Source of the DNA: CAWBBA01 sp963741625
Lineage (GTDB): Bacteria > Desulfobacterota > Desulfomonilia > Desulfomonilales > Desulfomonilaceae
Direction: 5' to 3'
DNA: 64,000 bases
Assembly (NCBI GenBank): GCA_963741625.1
Contig: CAVUIT010000022.1
Span: 89,214 to 153,213 of the forward strand
The number at the start of each line of letters is the position of its first letter. Within the stretch, counting starts at the first letter, position 1. Shown in pieces: positions 47,629 through 56,666 of this stretch. The notes beneath the pieces were generated by a model. The model was not told where the DNA came from. It did not search any database and saw only the letters and a list, made by a program, of their open reading frames with translations. Both the position numbers and the translations under genes were made by a program.

Positions 47629-48655
47629 TGTGCTATTCCGCCAATAGGTATCTAGGGTCGCCCTGTGACCCAACTGAGCCGGGTAAGAGAGTCGCGGCTA
47701 AGAGATCTTCCTTATCCGGCTTTTCTATTTCGACCACACCGTTTATCCCGGGCGGTTTTCCTTCTAGTAAACATCACGAAAATCGCAGGCTTACTAGTAT
47801 GAACTGTGGCGCCATCTTTATCGCCCAACATCTAGTGTGTCAAGCCAATATATTGATATTATATGCGAAAATCGGATAAGCCTCCGAAATTGCACCCTAT
47901 CTTTTTTATCAAATAAACTTAATAGCTTAATTGTAAACCCTCGTAAATTTGGCACGCGAGATTCGCCGTTTATGAGATCCATTTGGAGCCTTTCCGGTCG
48001 CGTCGGGGGGAACAGGGGGGAACCTTACAGGGATCGACTAGAGGTAAACGTAAGCCACGTACAGGCATTTTGATTGAGTAATGGAGAGGCGCGCGGTCAG
48101 GGAGCAAGTAAAGAGTCTCCGAGACTGCTTTTCTTTGGATGTTCGCGTAAGTGCGTACCTCTTATTTTTCGCTTAATGAATTCGATAGGGTGTTTCGCGC
48201 CCACAAAGTAAGTCATTTGATTCTTGCCATATGAGTCATTATTTCAGGGTAATATCTATACTTACTGTTGACATCAGGGATTTGTTGCTTTAAAAAATGG
48301 GTGTTATTTACCCCAAAACGCCTCTTAGACATTTCCGTTACCGAAGAAAAGCAGTGTTTTCACGGTGTCATATGTGGCATCAAAATTGCTTGACAAAATT
48401 GACACGGAGCGGTGTAATTTATTACGGGGGGATTCGGGTAAATTAGTCAAGAAATCGCAATTTGGTAAATCGGGGGGATTGACCAAATTGCATACAAGCC
48501 TTAACTTACCCAGGAATGTACAATCTAACCGTGATCTGTGATTTCCAGTTTTTTTTGGGGAGAACAACCGCTCCCTCTGCAACCCAAATTTTGTGTGCCC
48601 GGTCATAACTCGCATGAGGAGAGGGAATTAGCGTAAACCGCTAGAGAGGGTATTA
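47629..48655. other. About 1 kb with no confident gene; contains inverted and direct repeats
   Basis: CAATTTGGT (48458-48466) and ACCAAATTG (48482-48490) form a 9-bp inverted repeat around CGGGGGGATT (48471-48480); CGGGGGGATT also occurs at 48425-48434. This lies about 170 bp before the next gene and may be an operator or replication-type site. A 39-codon - strand frame (48097-48216, MTYFVGAKHPIEF...) shares the RGTHLRE stretch, and 20 identical bases, with the gene at 61618-61971; real or remnant status is open. Confidence 0.4.
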
Positions 48656-48943
48656 ATGAAGAAACAGGACCGTTGGTTCGACTTGTCTGTAAACGAAATG
48701 AGTGACTCACAGATGAGGCGCTACTCAGCAGACCGGCACATTCGAAGAGATAGCGCTAGAATGGGAGTTCCCACATTTTTATTACTTCTTGCCCAGTGGT
48801 ATCAGCGAAACCGCGAGTTGCGTTCGAAATGCGGGGAGTCTGCATTAAAAGACTCCTTTGATGAACTTGGAGAATTGATTGACGATTCGATTCAGAACTG
48901 GGACAAGGACCCCATCGTCAGAAAGATTCTGCGGGCATACTAG
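48656..48943 (+). CDS. Hypothetical protein, 95 residues
   Basis: Starts MKKQDRWFDLSVNEMSDSQM with AGAGAGGG upstream of the ATG. Highly charged, predicted helical, one moderately hydrophobic stretch (GVPTFLLLLAQWY) too short and flanked by charge to be a sure membrane span. No family recognised. Confidence 0.55.
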   Translation: MKKQDRWFDLSVNEMSDSQMRRYSADRHIRRDSARMGVPTFLLLLAQWYQRNRELRSKCGESALKDSFDELGELIDDSIQNWDKDPIVRKILRAY

Positions 48944-49046
48944 GCTTGGTATCATGATCTGTTAAAATCGCAAAGAGCGCTCCCACGTATTGCAGCCAAG
49001 GTAAATTCTTGTTGTGTTTTCCTTGTGTTTTTGATATGATGTTTAC

Positions 49047-49126
49047 GTTTATTAACCTGCCTTATTGATTCCAGCCAGCAATCAATGGGTGCACGCCCGC
49101 CGGTTTTGCCGCGGGCTTTCTTTTTT
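49047..49126 (+). ncRNA. Predicted small RNA with its own promoter and terminator
   Basis: TTGTGT (49012-49017) and TATGAT (49035-49040) are separated by exactly 17 bp; transcription would begin near 49047. The stem GCCCGC/GCGGGC (49095-49100, 49111-49116) followed by a T-rich run to 49126 ends it. No start codon with a ribosome binding site lies between. Predicted length about 80 nt. Confidence 0.42.
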
Positions 49127-49338
49127 GGGGGCTCACGGTAAGCGACCATTGCCCAAACTCTGCGAACATCGCCCCGGATCCCTGCTTTTCTCAGTCATCT
49201 CAACAACTCATAGACCCTCAAAACTGGCTCAAAAAGAGGGCAAAACGTAGAATGGAGTGGACTGGCAGAAACTACTTTTCTCACCCTTTTACCAATTTGT
49301 CTGTTTTTTCCTTACCTTGTGCAGTTCACAGGAGTAAA

Positions 49339-49545
49339 GTGGGGCACGTACCAATATCAGGAGGGATTGGTCATGGAGGTCATCGTCATTATGGAATTTG
49401 GGGGATTATTGGAATTCTGGTGGGATTGGGTGGATTCATCATAGTGAGCAAGTTAGCCGATGCCGTGAGAATCCTGCGCAGGATCAGTAACACCCTGGAG
49501 AGAATCGAGAAACAAATGGAAGAACCAGTGATCGAGGTCCGTTAA
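49339..49545 (+). CDS. Small membrane protein
   Basis: About 68 residues from a GTG with AGGAG upstream; an ATG at 49252 is in frame. A Gly/His-rich start (GGIGHGGHRHYG) is followed by one transmembrane helix (IWGIIGILVGLGGFIIVSKL) and a short coiled-coil-like tail (ILRRISNTLERIEKQMEE). No family recognised. Confidence 0.5.
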   Translation: MGHVPISGGIGHGGHRHYGIWGIIGILVGLGGFIIVSKLADAVRILRRISNTLERIEKQMEEPVIEVR

Positions 49546-49995
49546 CAGGTCGTCGCCGCGGGTGGTCAAAAGATTGGTGGCAAGCAGCAATCGTAAAATA
49601 AAAAACGGAGCCCAGTTTGATCAGCTCCGTTTCGTGAGTCTTAGTACTCATTGTTGCAACAGGAACGTTCCTGCTGCCTATTTCCGCCCCCCATATGTTT
49701 CGCAACTCTTAGCAGGTTCTGCCATCATGCTCCTTTCGTTGCTCTGTTGAAAGAAACACTACATGCCTCAAACCAATTACTACGTATCATGATTACAGAG
49801 GCAACCTTTGCAGTCAATCTTTTTTTGCCGGGTCCAAGGAGAATTGGCTACGGGGTCTGCGATGAACTTGAGGCGCTCCTGCAAATCTGCAACCAATGTT
49901 TCTTGAACACTGTGTGAACCAAAAGCTTTCCGGCTGGGTCTAATTGTACTGAGGAATGAGGAGGGGACTGCTAAACCAAGCGAGGAGATCGAACA
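49546..49995. other. Intergenic region with a - strand terminator-like hairpin
   Basis: AAACGGAGC/GCTCCGTTT (49603-49611 and 49624-49632) followed on the - strand by a T-rich run resembles an intrinsic terminator for a leftward transcript; no leftward gene with a ribosome binding site is seen above it, so a small RNA or antisense transcript is possible. A 14-bp palindrome CAGGAACGTTCCTG lies at 49660-49673. Confidence 0.4.
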
Positions 49996-50385
49996 ATGCA
50001 GCGGCTATCATTGATACTAAGAGGAACAGCAGTAGTGGGCACGACGCTCTTGTTGATGTTTTGCGGTTTCTTGTCCCCGGCTTCTGCGGCTTCGCCCATC
50101 AACTTCATGAACCCGGTCCTTGGCAATATTCTTTTATGTTCGGACGTGCGTCTTGTACAACAGGATGAGTTTGGCAACTTTGACCGGGAAACATGTGAAC
50201 AGACGTGCCGCTCGCGATACGGGGTCGGTCCGATTCCGTACGTAGAGGAGCAGGGCTGGGGAGGAGGAGGAGGAGGCAGCTATTCCCCAGGTTATAATTT
50301 GTATGCCTCCTGCATCGACTCATGTAATAGACAGTATTGGAGGGATTACGACCGGAAGATGGAAAAGATCAAGAAGACACCGTAG
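49996..50385 (+). CDS. Secreted cysteine-containing protein
   Basis: 129 residues with a Sec signal peptide (hydrophobic TAVVGTTLLLMFCGFLSPAS, cleavage expected after ASA near residue 31). The mature part has two CxxxC pairs: CEQTCRSRYG and CIDSCNRQYW, separated by a glycine-rich loop (GWGGGGGGSYS). It resembles in style the secreted proteins at 61988 and 63116, which also use CxxxC pairs. Function unknown; export to the periplasm or beyond is the only firm statement. Confidence 0.6.
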   Translation: MQRLSLILRGTAVVGTTLLLMFCGFLSPASAASPINFMNPVLGNILLCSDVRLVQQDEFGNFDRETCEQTCRSRYGVGPIPYVEEQGWGGGGGGSYSPGYNLYASCIDSCNRQYWRDYDRKMEKIKKTP

Positions 50386-50437
50386 GATTCTTCATGAGGC
50401 ATTGAGCGGCACCGCAATGATACCGGCGAGGTGTGAA

Positions 50438-51082
50438 ATGGACTATAGGCAGAGATTGATTGAACTTTATGCGGAACTTAGCTCTGGACCGAAAGGACCA
50501 CAATGGGCTAAGCTTGCAAAGCGCATGAACGCTGAAGGATTGGCAAGTCCTGACGGTAAGCCTTGGGTGGGTAACAACGTGCGGCAGCATTACGAACGCA
50601 TGGCAGGACACCCGACTACCGCACCGATACCGCAATCACACCGCACAAATGACTTACCGCAGACCGCAGGTATACCGCACCGCGCACCGCACCAAGAGGT
50701 AGGAGATACCGCACGGCAAGAGCGCGGAGCGATGTTAAGGCAGCGTGAGAGCCAAGGACTTGATGAGGGACTGCCTACCGCAGAGATCCCACAATGCGAC
50801 CCCGACGACCTGCGGACCCCGCGACAAATTATCAATGAACAGAAAGCTGGCAGCGGTATAAGGACTTGGAACGTTCCCACCAGGATACCAGAAATCGTTT
50901 CACCAAAAGGACCGGGCACCTCACTACGGTTAAGACCTGACTTCATGGCAGCGGCGATGGAAAAGGCAAAAGAGGTATTTCCCGGGCAGCGCGTTACCCA
51001 AACGAGGTTATTGAATTGGCTTCTAATGAATTTTGCGGAATTTGATACCGACCCTGAGCTAACAGCGAAAGGCAACGATTAG
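50438..51082 (+). CDS. Putative DNA-binding protein with central repeat-rich linker
   Basis: 214 residues. ATG 50438 is preferred (GAGG upstream). The N-terminal ~55 residues (YRQRLIELYAELSSG...WAKLAKRMNAEGLASPDGKPW) resemble the helix-turn-helix used by recombinase domains to read DNA. The C-terminal RLRPDFMAAAMEKAKEVFPG and QTRLLNWLLMNFAEF look like a ribbon-helix-helix-type unit. The linker is written in repeated ACCGCA hexamers in different frames. A regulator or replication accessory protein is plausible but unproven. Confidence 0.55.
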   Translation: MDYRQRLIELYAELSSGPKGPQWAKLAKRMNAEGLASPDGKPWVGNNVRQHYERMAGHPTTAPIPQSHRTNDLPQTAGIPHRAPHQEVGDTARQERGAMLRQRESQGLDEGLPTAEIPQCDPDDLRTPRQIINEQKAGSGIRTWNVPTRIPEIVSPKGPGTSLRLRPDFMAAAMEKAKEVFPGQRVTQTRLLNWLLMNFAEFDTDPELTAKGND

Positions 51083-51322
51083 GCGACCCGAGAGCAAGAT
51101 ACAGCGGTTTTCAGCGTGGGGTGGAAAAGATGTGGCAGCCTGGAGATTTTATGTCTCTGAGTTGCCGTTTTCTTTTCTGAGGATTGAAGTCATCTTTATG
51201 ACGTAACCTGTTGTGTTTGATGGGTCCGGCACGGACCCCTTTTGTTCGCCAGTTCCCCAGACTTGATTATTAGTAAGTTCTCTGCATTTTTCCCTGCCTG
51301 TTTTTGTGCAGAGATTAGACGA

Positions 51323-51841
51323 TCACGTCGAGCTGAGTTTCACGAAATGGCAGCCCATTGCTATGACTTCTTGGTCTGTCCGTACCTCGATAAGCCCTAC
51401 ACGGAAAGCACGCGGAGCACCATTGTCAGTTATTGGATCCCCGTTCTGGTCAAGAACCTGAGCTCTGCCACCCGGATTCATGAGCAGTCTTCTACCGTCT
51501 GTCTGTGTCCTGAAATAAAGCAAGCAGTGATTAGTGGGGACCTTGGTAAGCACCAGATATGCCTCGTCGGCAATTATGTCGGGGATGCCATCTCCCCCTG
51601 CAAGTTCAGCTTGAAATTGATGATGGGTTGCCAACGTCTGGATGTCCAACAGGTGAGCTGTATCGGCGTCAATTCCTCCGGAGGCTGCATATGTTCCGGA
51701 GCAGTGGTCAGCACAAGTCTGTATCAAATCCTGCTGCGTAACATTCCTTCTGTTCCTTTGGAGAAAGAAGCTCATGCAGGCAAGAGTGCCTGACCAGTCT
51801 GTGATTTGAGCCCATTCCGTCGAGAACTCTAGTACCTCCAT
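51323..51841 (-). CDS. Hypothetical protein, possibly papain-like fold
   Basis: 172 residues; ATG 51841 has AAGGAGGAG just upstream. ITDWSGTLACMSFFLQ near residues 13-28 and TNHCLLYFRTQTDGRRLLMNP near 102-122 place a Cys and a His as in C39/C70-type cysteine peptidases, but the pattern is weak. No signal peptide. It is alone on - between + strand genes. Confidence 0.6.
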   Translation of the reverse strand: MEVLEFSTEWAQITDWSGTLACMSFFLQRNRRNVTQQDLIQTCADHCSGTYAASGGIDADTAHLLDIQTLATHHQFQAELAGGDGIPDIIADEAYLVLTKVPTNHCLLYFRTQTDGRRLLMNPGGRAQVLDQNGDPITDNGAPRAFRVGLIEVRTDQEVIAMGCHFVKLSST

Positions 51842-52074
51842 AATTCTCCTCCTTCTTGCATCCGACTGAATGACCACGATGGTGGCGTTCTTTGATACCA
51901 CCGAACAGAATAGCCGTGACAGTACCCCCTACCGATGGATTGACGTGCTGACTATACCTCACCACTGCCCTCTTCGTCGAATATAATCTCCGCGCCCCTT
52001 TCACTTGATGCCGGGGCTCTGTGCTGTGAAAATTTCCTTGTCACATTTCCTACACATCTGATAAAGTATAACTC

Positions 52075-52136
52075 TGCATCTACAGGAAACGCCAGAGCCC
52101 CTGGACCCCCCCAGGTTCTGGCGGTTCATTTTTTTC
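52075..52136 (+). ncRNA. Predicted small RNA, unit 1
   Basis: TTGTCA (52039-52044) with TAAAGT (52063-52068) at 18-bp spacing is a moderate promoter. The hairpin GCCAGAGCCCCTGG/CCAGGTTCTGGC (52091-52104, 52111-52122) is followed by seven T (52129-52135), an intrinsic terminator. Predicted RNA about 60 nt with no coding capacity. Confidence 0.38.
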
Positions 52137-52311
52137 TCCCTGGGATCCCCTTAGTCAAAAAAACCGCTGCGCTACCTGCGGGCTCTCACTCACCGTCATC
52201 AGGGCGAGCACGGTAAGGCGGGATAATGGTATTCTGAGTAGGTTGTCAGAAAATGTGAGGAGAGCGCCAGGACAGCTTGTCGCGCACTTGTCAAAATGAT
52301 AAAATAAGTAC

Positions 52312-52382
52312 TTGCAGACCTCAAATGTTCAAAGCAAGAAACGCCTCCGTTGCCAGCAGCGGTACCGGCGTTTCATTTTTTT
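52312..52382 (+). ncRNA. Predicted small RNA, unit 2
   Basis: TTGTCG (52277-52282) and TAAAAT (52300-52305) are exactly 17 bp apart. The terminator is GAAACGCC/GGCGTTTC (52338-52345, 52367-52374) followed by A and seven T. Predicted length about 70 nt. Same terminator style as unit 1. Confidence 0.45.
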
Positions 52383-52714
52383 GGCTTCGACCTTTCTTGA
52401 CCAGCAGAACCCAAAATCTAAACATCGCATCCGAAGGAATGAGTCTAATACAATCGCCGTGGTGAAATGGTAGCCAAGGAATTGAAACGGCGCTCAAGGG
52501 AGGGGAGTTTCCGGCATACAGCCTGCGCGGTAGCAATTTCAAGAGAGCAGCAAAGATGGAAGACCCTAGGAGCCTGAAACTAGCTCAGAATTGATCCTGT
52601 GAAGCCTTGGGAACACCTCAGTTAAGCCAAGAAAAGAATTGACCGGCGCTGTTGATGGGGAGTAGGGTTAAATGGGTAGCGTATATAAGGTTTACCCAGT
52701 TTGGGGGACCCTCC

Positions 52715-53333
52715 ATGCCTCCTGGGGATAGAGTTTCCGACCAAGACATTTTGACAGACATCAGATCAGGTATGTCCCAAATTCGCCTATTGGAGAAGTA
52801 CCGATTTGTCCCCAAGGGAATTACTGCGGACTTTTGACAAGTTGATAAGCCAAAAACTATTCACGATGGAGGAATATAAGAATTGGGAAGCTGGACAAAA
52901 GCCAACTATTGATGAGACGGATCAAGAAAAGCCACTCACCCCAAAACCCACTCCATCGAAAGACCCTGAAGTGAATCGCGTGGAGCTAGAAAAACCTCCC
53001 GAGGCAGGTCTTAAGAAATGCCCGACATGCGGCGTGCTGATAAGCACGGCATCAGCATATTGCGTAGCTTGTAGCGATAAGCAACTAGGAGGTGAATCAA
53101 TAAAGGTTGTGGCTCGCAAGAACGGTTATGCTATTGCGGGACTCTGCTTGGGTATTGCGTCTGTATTTCTGTACCAGATAGGCTTGATCCCCCTCTTGGC
53201 GGTCGTCTTCAGTTCGATAGGGTTATACAAAGGCGGGGCTCGCGAAGGGAAAGAAGCCGCCCTGGCTTGGATAGGGCTCGCTTTGGGGATCGCTTTTACG
53301 TTGAGCTACTTGCACTATTATGGACACATTTAG
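52715..53333 (+). pseudogene. Zinc-ribbon, DUF4190-like membrane protein, frameshifted as given
   Basis: The N-terminal frame (ATG 52715) gives SDQDILTDIRSGMSQIRLLE and KY; a second frame continues DLSPRELLRTFDKLISQKLF. Dropping one C near 52801 joins them into a domain known in Deltaproteobacteria (DIRsGMsxxxLmeKYxLSxkxLxxxf), then CPTCGVLISTASAYCVAC (zinc ribbon near residue 105) and two membrane helices with GYAIAGLCLGIASVFLYQIG and LAWIGLALGIAFTLSYL. The corrected product is 205 residues. The first half is probably a cytoplasmic sensor-type domain. Confidence 0.65.
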
Positions 53334-53431
53334 AGCCAGCACCCTTCTCTGTAGATCAGTTCCTGGCACAATTTGCCTTTTGATGGTAAACTCAACTAAC
53401 TCCGCGGGGGGGCAGGTCTTACGCCGAGCCG

Positions 53432-53980
53432 CTAATCCTCTGGTTCAAAAATCTCCGAATGCTGCCTGTGCTCGTTCCAGTTATCGATATATAGTCTTGC
53501 CAGTTCCCCCGACTTGATAATAAGCAGGTTTTCTGCGTTCTTTCCTTCTGCCGCCTTCGTGAAATTGAATGAACCAGTGATCACGGTCGTTCCGTCGAGT
53601 AACATGACCTTGTTGTGGGCATATTGGTGCTCACCGTCAATGTAAGTTGGCACCTTTTGATTCGCTAGGAACGTGGACTGTGAGCCGCGATTTTTGCTCT
53701 TGCGCTCGTCAATAATCACCTGCACGCCAACGCCTCTCTTGTGAGCCTCCACAAGAGCTTCTGCGATTGGCACGGAAGTGAAGTCGTATGCCTGAACGAG
53801 GATTTCCGATTTCGCATTATTGATTTCCTCAATAATAGCATCGGCGCATCTCCCACCGGGATTGAACAGAACCTTGACCGGTGTATTGTTGAGGACAAGA
53901 TCGAACGCGTATGAGTACGGGCAGATTAGTGCCAGGGCGACGGATATGCACAACGCTGAACGGAACAGCTTTGTGTTCAC
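53432..53980 (-). CDS. Secreted phospholipase D-type nuclease (Nuc-like)
   Basis: 182 residues. GTG 53980 starts a signal peptide (LFRSALCISVALALICPYSYA). The mature part is a single PLD domain with the HKD motif HNKVMLLDGTTVITGSFNFT near residues 124-143, and NPGGRCADAIIEEIN before it. The size equals the EDTA-resistant Nuc endonucleases of conjugative plasmids, which work as dimers, so periplasmic DNA cleavage is likely. An in-frame extension to 54121 has no similarity. Confidence 0.85.
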   Translation of the reverse strand: MNTKLFRSALCISVALALICPYSYAFDLVLNNTPVKVLFNPGGRCADAIIEEINNAKSEILVQAYDFTSVPIAEALVEAHKRGVGVQVIIDERKSKNRGSQSTFLANQKVPTYIDGEHQYAHNKVMLLDGTTVITGSFNFTKAAEGKNAENLLIIKSGELARLYIDNWNEHRQHSEIFEPED

Positions 53981-54336
53981 AGTAACCCCCAGAGATAGAT
54001 TTGACGTGCTTGCTGACCATATCTCACCATTGCCCTGACAACCAGACTTTCGTCGCCGATGCACTACATTGCTCGATTCGAGGCGACTGTTTAAAAAACT
54101 CGCTCGGTCAAGGTTGCCCATCGTTCAAATTTAAAAATAGACCCTTTTCGTTGATTTTGCTCGACGGCTTGTGGATAACGAGCCTATAGTCCTGCATTCA
54201 TAGAGAATGCGACAGGGCAAGATTGATGGAAAAACGAAACATCAGTGCAAAAGACCTAGTGGCTGATAGTAAGAATGGTGTGACTTTTCAAGGCGATTGA
54301 CAGAGGTTCTTTGATCAAACTGTCCGGAGGGGAAAA

Positions 54337-54801
54337 ATGAAGAGGTTTAAATTCTTGTTGGTGGCGGCACTTGCGACTGCTGCCATAGTCGCCTTCATAA
54401 CGGACAATGGCGACGCCCAGCGACTTCGAGCCAACGAAGGTGAGGCAGGTTCCGCAAAAACAGGGGTAGTAGAAGGTACGTTGAAAACTTGGGAAGTCCG
54501 GTTTGCGGAGAACAGAGCAGAGTGGGAAGAAAGGATCAGAAGATCGGAGGGTGAGGACAAGGAGCGATTGAAGCGTGAAAGACGGAGCGTCGACTGCTGC
54601 ATCAAAGGAAAATGTGAACATATGAGCAGAGGGTTGTGCGAGAGTTACGGAGGAAAAATTGTAAGAGATTGCCAGAGGTGCAAGCCGCTGATCAACTGTT
54701 GCACTTTTTATGGGCGCTGTAAGAAAATTACGGAGACGGAATGCAGCAGGGGAAAAGGCATAGTGGTGAAAGATTGCAAGTATTGCCGTCCGGCGCGGTG
54801 A
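54337..54801 (+). CDS. Secreted protein with two cysteine-rich repeats
   Basis: 154 residues; GGAGGGG precedes the ATG. Signal peptide or anchor at 1-25 (FKFLLVAALATAAIVAFI), a charged helical middle (residues 40-80), then two repeats of about 32 residues each with five cysteines: CCIKGKCEHMSRGLCESYGG... and CCTFYGRCKKITETECSRGK..., both ending IV-x-DC-x-x-C-x-P. The pattern suggests a small disulfide-bonded fold. No family recognised. Confidence 0.65.
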   Translation: MKRFKFLLVAALATAAIVAFITDNGDAQRLRANEGEAGSAKTGVVEGTLKTWEVRFAENRAEWEERIRRSEGEDKERLKRERRSVDCCIKGKCEHMSRGLCESYGGKIVRDCQRCKPLINCCTFYGRCKKITETECSRGKGIVVKDCKYCRPAR

Positions 54802-54994
54802 GGATTTTCAGGTCAGAATGTGACTGTCGGCATGTCGGGGGCTTTTTTGTCTGCCGTCCGCTTGCCGCGCGGGGTTGCGATCACTCTTCCTCTTTTGGGG
54901 AATGGTCTGCCAGGGAAGAGTATTGACCAATCTATTCAGGGCTGTCAGTGTTCATCTGGTGTGCCCTGAGAGTAAATAGCGGGAGGGTTTTATC

Positions 54995-55261
54995 ATGGGA
55001 ATAGCAAAAGAGGTAATTACTGACGTATCTAATCAGCTTCACGAAGTGATGCTTGACGCTTCACGACAAAGTAAGAAAAGCACACAAAGAATAACTGCTG
55101 CGTGGCACGCCGGAGTGGCTCGAGGTATTGCTATGGCAATAAATGCAATTACAGTTGCCGCCGAGACTGACCAGGAATTTATATACATCGATGATATGAG
55201 CCTGGAAACACTCATAGAGCGATTTACATCGGCGACTACGAACCAGGAACCTGTGCAATGA
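54995..55261 (+). CDS. Hypothetical protein, 88 residues
   Basis: Starts MGIAKEVITDVSNQLHEVML with GGGAGGG upstream. Helical, no membrane segment, no cysteine. The middle (HAGVARGIAMAINAITVA) is small-residue rich. A hairpin AATGCCC/GGGCATT (55283-55289, 55319-55325) follows and may terminate it. No family recognised. Confidence 0.55.
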   Translation: MGIAKEVITDVSNQLHEVMLDASRQSKKSTQRITAAWHAGVARGIAMAINAITVAAETDQEFIYIDDMSLETLIERFTSATTNQEPVQ

Positions 55262-55385
55262 AGTAGTCCCTTGCCAATCTCAAATGCCCACTGATTCAGC
55301 CGTTGGCGTAATGATTGGGGGCATTCTATTTCTGCCAGGGTGCTTCAATGGCTACGTGAGAGTTAAACCTTTTGGAGACTTTTTT

Positions 55386-56441
55386 TCAAATCGACGAACC
55401 CATTTCTGAAAGCCTCTTCTTAGCCTCTTCGTTACCTTGTTTCGCAGCCATCTCGTACCATTTCAATGCTTCCTTTAGATTTAGTGATACCACGAAGCCT
55501 GTAGAATACATCTGTCCTAGCGTTACCTGAGCACCGACCAATCCTTCTAGTGCAGCCTCCGTTATCCATTTAATGCCCTCCACCGTAGACTGCTCAACGC
55601 CTTGACCCATCGCATACATGCAACCAAGTATGTATTTTGCTGGCGCGAAGCCTTGTTTCGCAGCCTTCCTAAAATGATCAGCTGCTCGCTTATAGTCTTG
55701 AGGTCGTCCTTCACCTTTGTGATACATCACGCCCACTTGATATTGGGCACTTGGTACGCCCACAAGTGCCAGATAGCCAATCCGGTCACTGCCCAAAACC
55801 GGAATACGAGCCCAACTGGGACCAAAGAGTTCGGTTTCCTTCTCCGCCATCTGAAAAATGGTAAGTGCTTGCGAAAGATGATTCTCTGCTGACAATTTTC
55901 CATTCAGATATATTTTGCCACAAGACGCTGCCACCTCGGCAAGTTTGTACAGATAGTCGCAGTCCCGTATTCTCCTTCTCGCCAAGTATTCCAATAAGAG
56001 CAGCACAGAATGCGGGATATAATAGGTGGTACCTCTGCCCCATAAGCCAAAGCCTTTGCTCTGTAGCTCAAGGTTGACCTTTATCTTGCCCTTGTTCGGA
56101 AAAGAGATTCTTAGTTCTGCTTCAAACCGTTTTTTGCAGGGACTACCTTTGTAATCCACCAGTTTGGGAGTATCAGGAGCCTTGCTTAAAATGGAAGCAG
56201 TAAAAGCTTTCAGGTCGTCATCAACTGGTGCCCAAGGTAATTCAAGCTTGGAGAGAGCTTTGGCGAGCGATGAGCTGCCCCGCATATCGTTGGCTAGGTG
56301 TACAAGTTGCCTAGCAGTGAAGCAACTAAAGAAGAGAAGCTCGTGTCGCTGTTGGTCGTCCCCTATGGCATTGCTTTCAAGGAAAATGCTGGCTTCGTCT
56401 TGTTGGTGGAAGTGAATTTTGACTCTCATGGCGCCATCCAT
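55386..56441 (-). CDS. Sel1-repeat protein with novel N-terminal domain
   Basis: 351 residues. The last ~120 form three Sel1-like repeats (SAQYQVGVMYHKGEGRPQDY, KYILGCMYAMGQGVEQST, QVTLGQMYSTGFVVSLNL), which scaffold protein contacts. The first ~225 are not recognised (start MRVKIHFHQQDEAS) and have no signal peptide, so it is probably cytoplasmic. Two ATG codons four apart can start it. Alone on - among + genes. Confidence 0.78.
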   Translation of the reverse strand: MDGAMRVKIHFHQQDEASIFLESNAIGDDQQRHELLFFSCFTARQLVHLANDMRGSSSLAKALSKLELPWAPVDDDLKAFTASILSKAPDTPKLVDYKGSPCKKRFEAELRISFPNKGKIKVNLELQSKGFGLWGRGTTYYIPHSVLLLLEYLARRRIRDCDYLYKLAEVAASCGKIYLNGKLSAENHLSQALTIFQMAEKETELFGPSWARIPVLGSDRIGYLALVGVPSAQYQVGVMYHKGEGRPQDYKRAADHFRKAAKQGFAPAKYILGCMYAMGQGVEQSTVEGIKWITEAALEGLVGAQVTLGQMYSTGFVVSLNLKEALKWYEMAAKQGNEEAKKRLSEMGSSI

Positions 56442-56666
56442 GATCTTATCCTACTCCCCGTTTTAATATCGGCGAAGATTTTCTTCGTGCTGATCGGACT
56501 TTTCGCCAGAAAGCTCCGTTAAGGGGAGGTTAGGACGGGACAATATCACAAAAGATCCTCAAATGCGGAAAAAAGTCAGCGGAAAACTTGACACCGGTGG
56601 ATAAAGATCGGAGACACCGCGGATGCTTAAATAAGGCAAAGGTAAACGACGGGTTGGAAAAAGTCA

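Larger units (their letters stand above)
51842..52714. other. About 870 bp non-coding region with two sRNA-like units
   Basis: No open frame has a good ribosome binding site. It contains two promoter-terminator units on + (listed separately), both ending in hairpins beginning GAAACGCC and finishing with GTTC/TTTC, A, then seven T. Confidence 0.5.

Noticed and set aside
49660..49673. CAGGAACGTTCCTG palindrome as a LexA box
   Set aside because: The GAAC/GTTC halves have no spacer, unlike known LexA operators, and no regulated gene is adjacent.
50610..50790. CRISPR-like array
   Set aside because: The ACCGCA units are only six bases, irregularly spaced and inside an open frame; no repeats of 24 bases or longer and no cas genes are present anywhere in the window.
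52652..52837. Separate 61-residue protein before the zinc-ribbon gene
   Set aside because: Its C-terminal half is the beginning of the same domain as the next frame; one base removed joins them.
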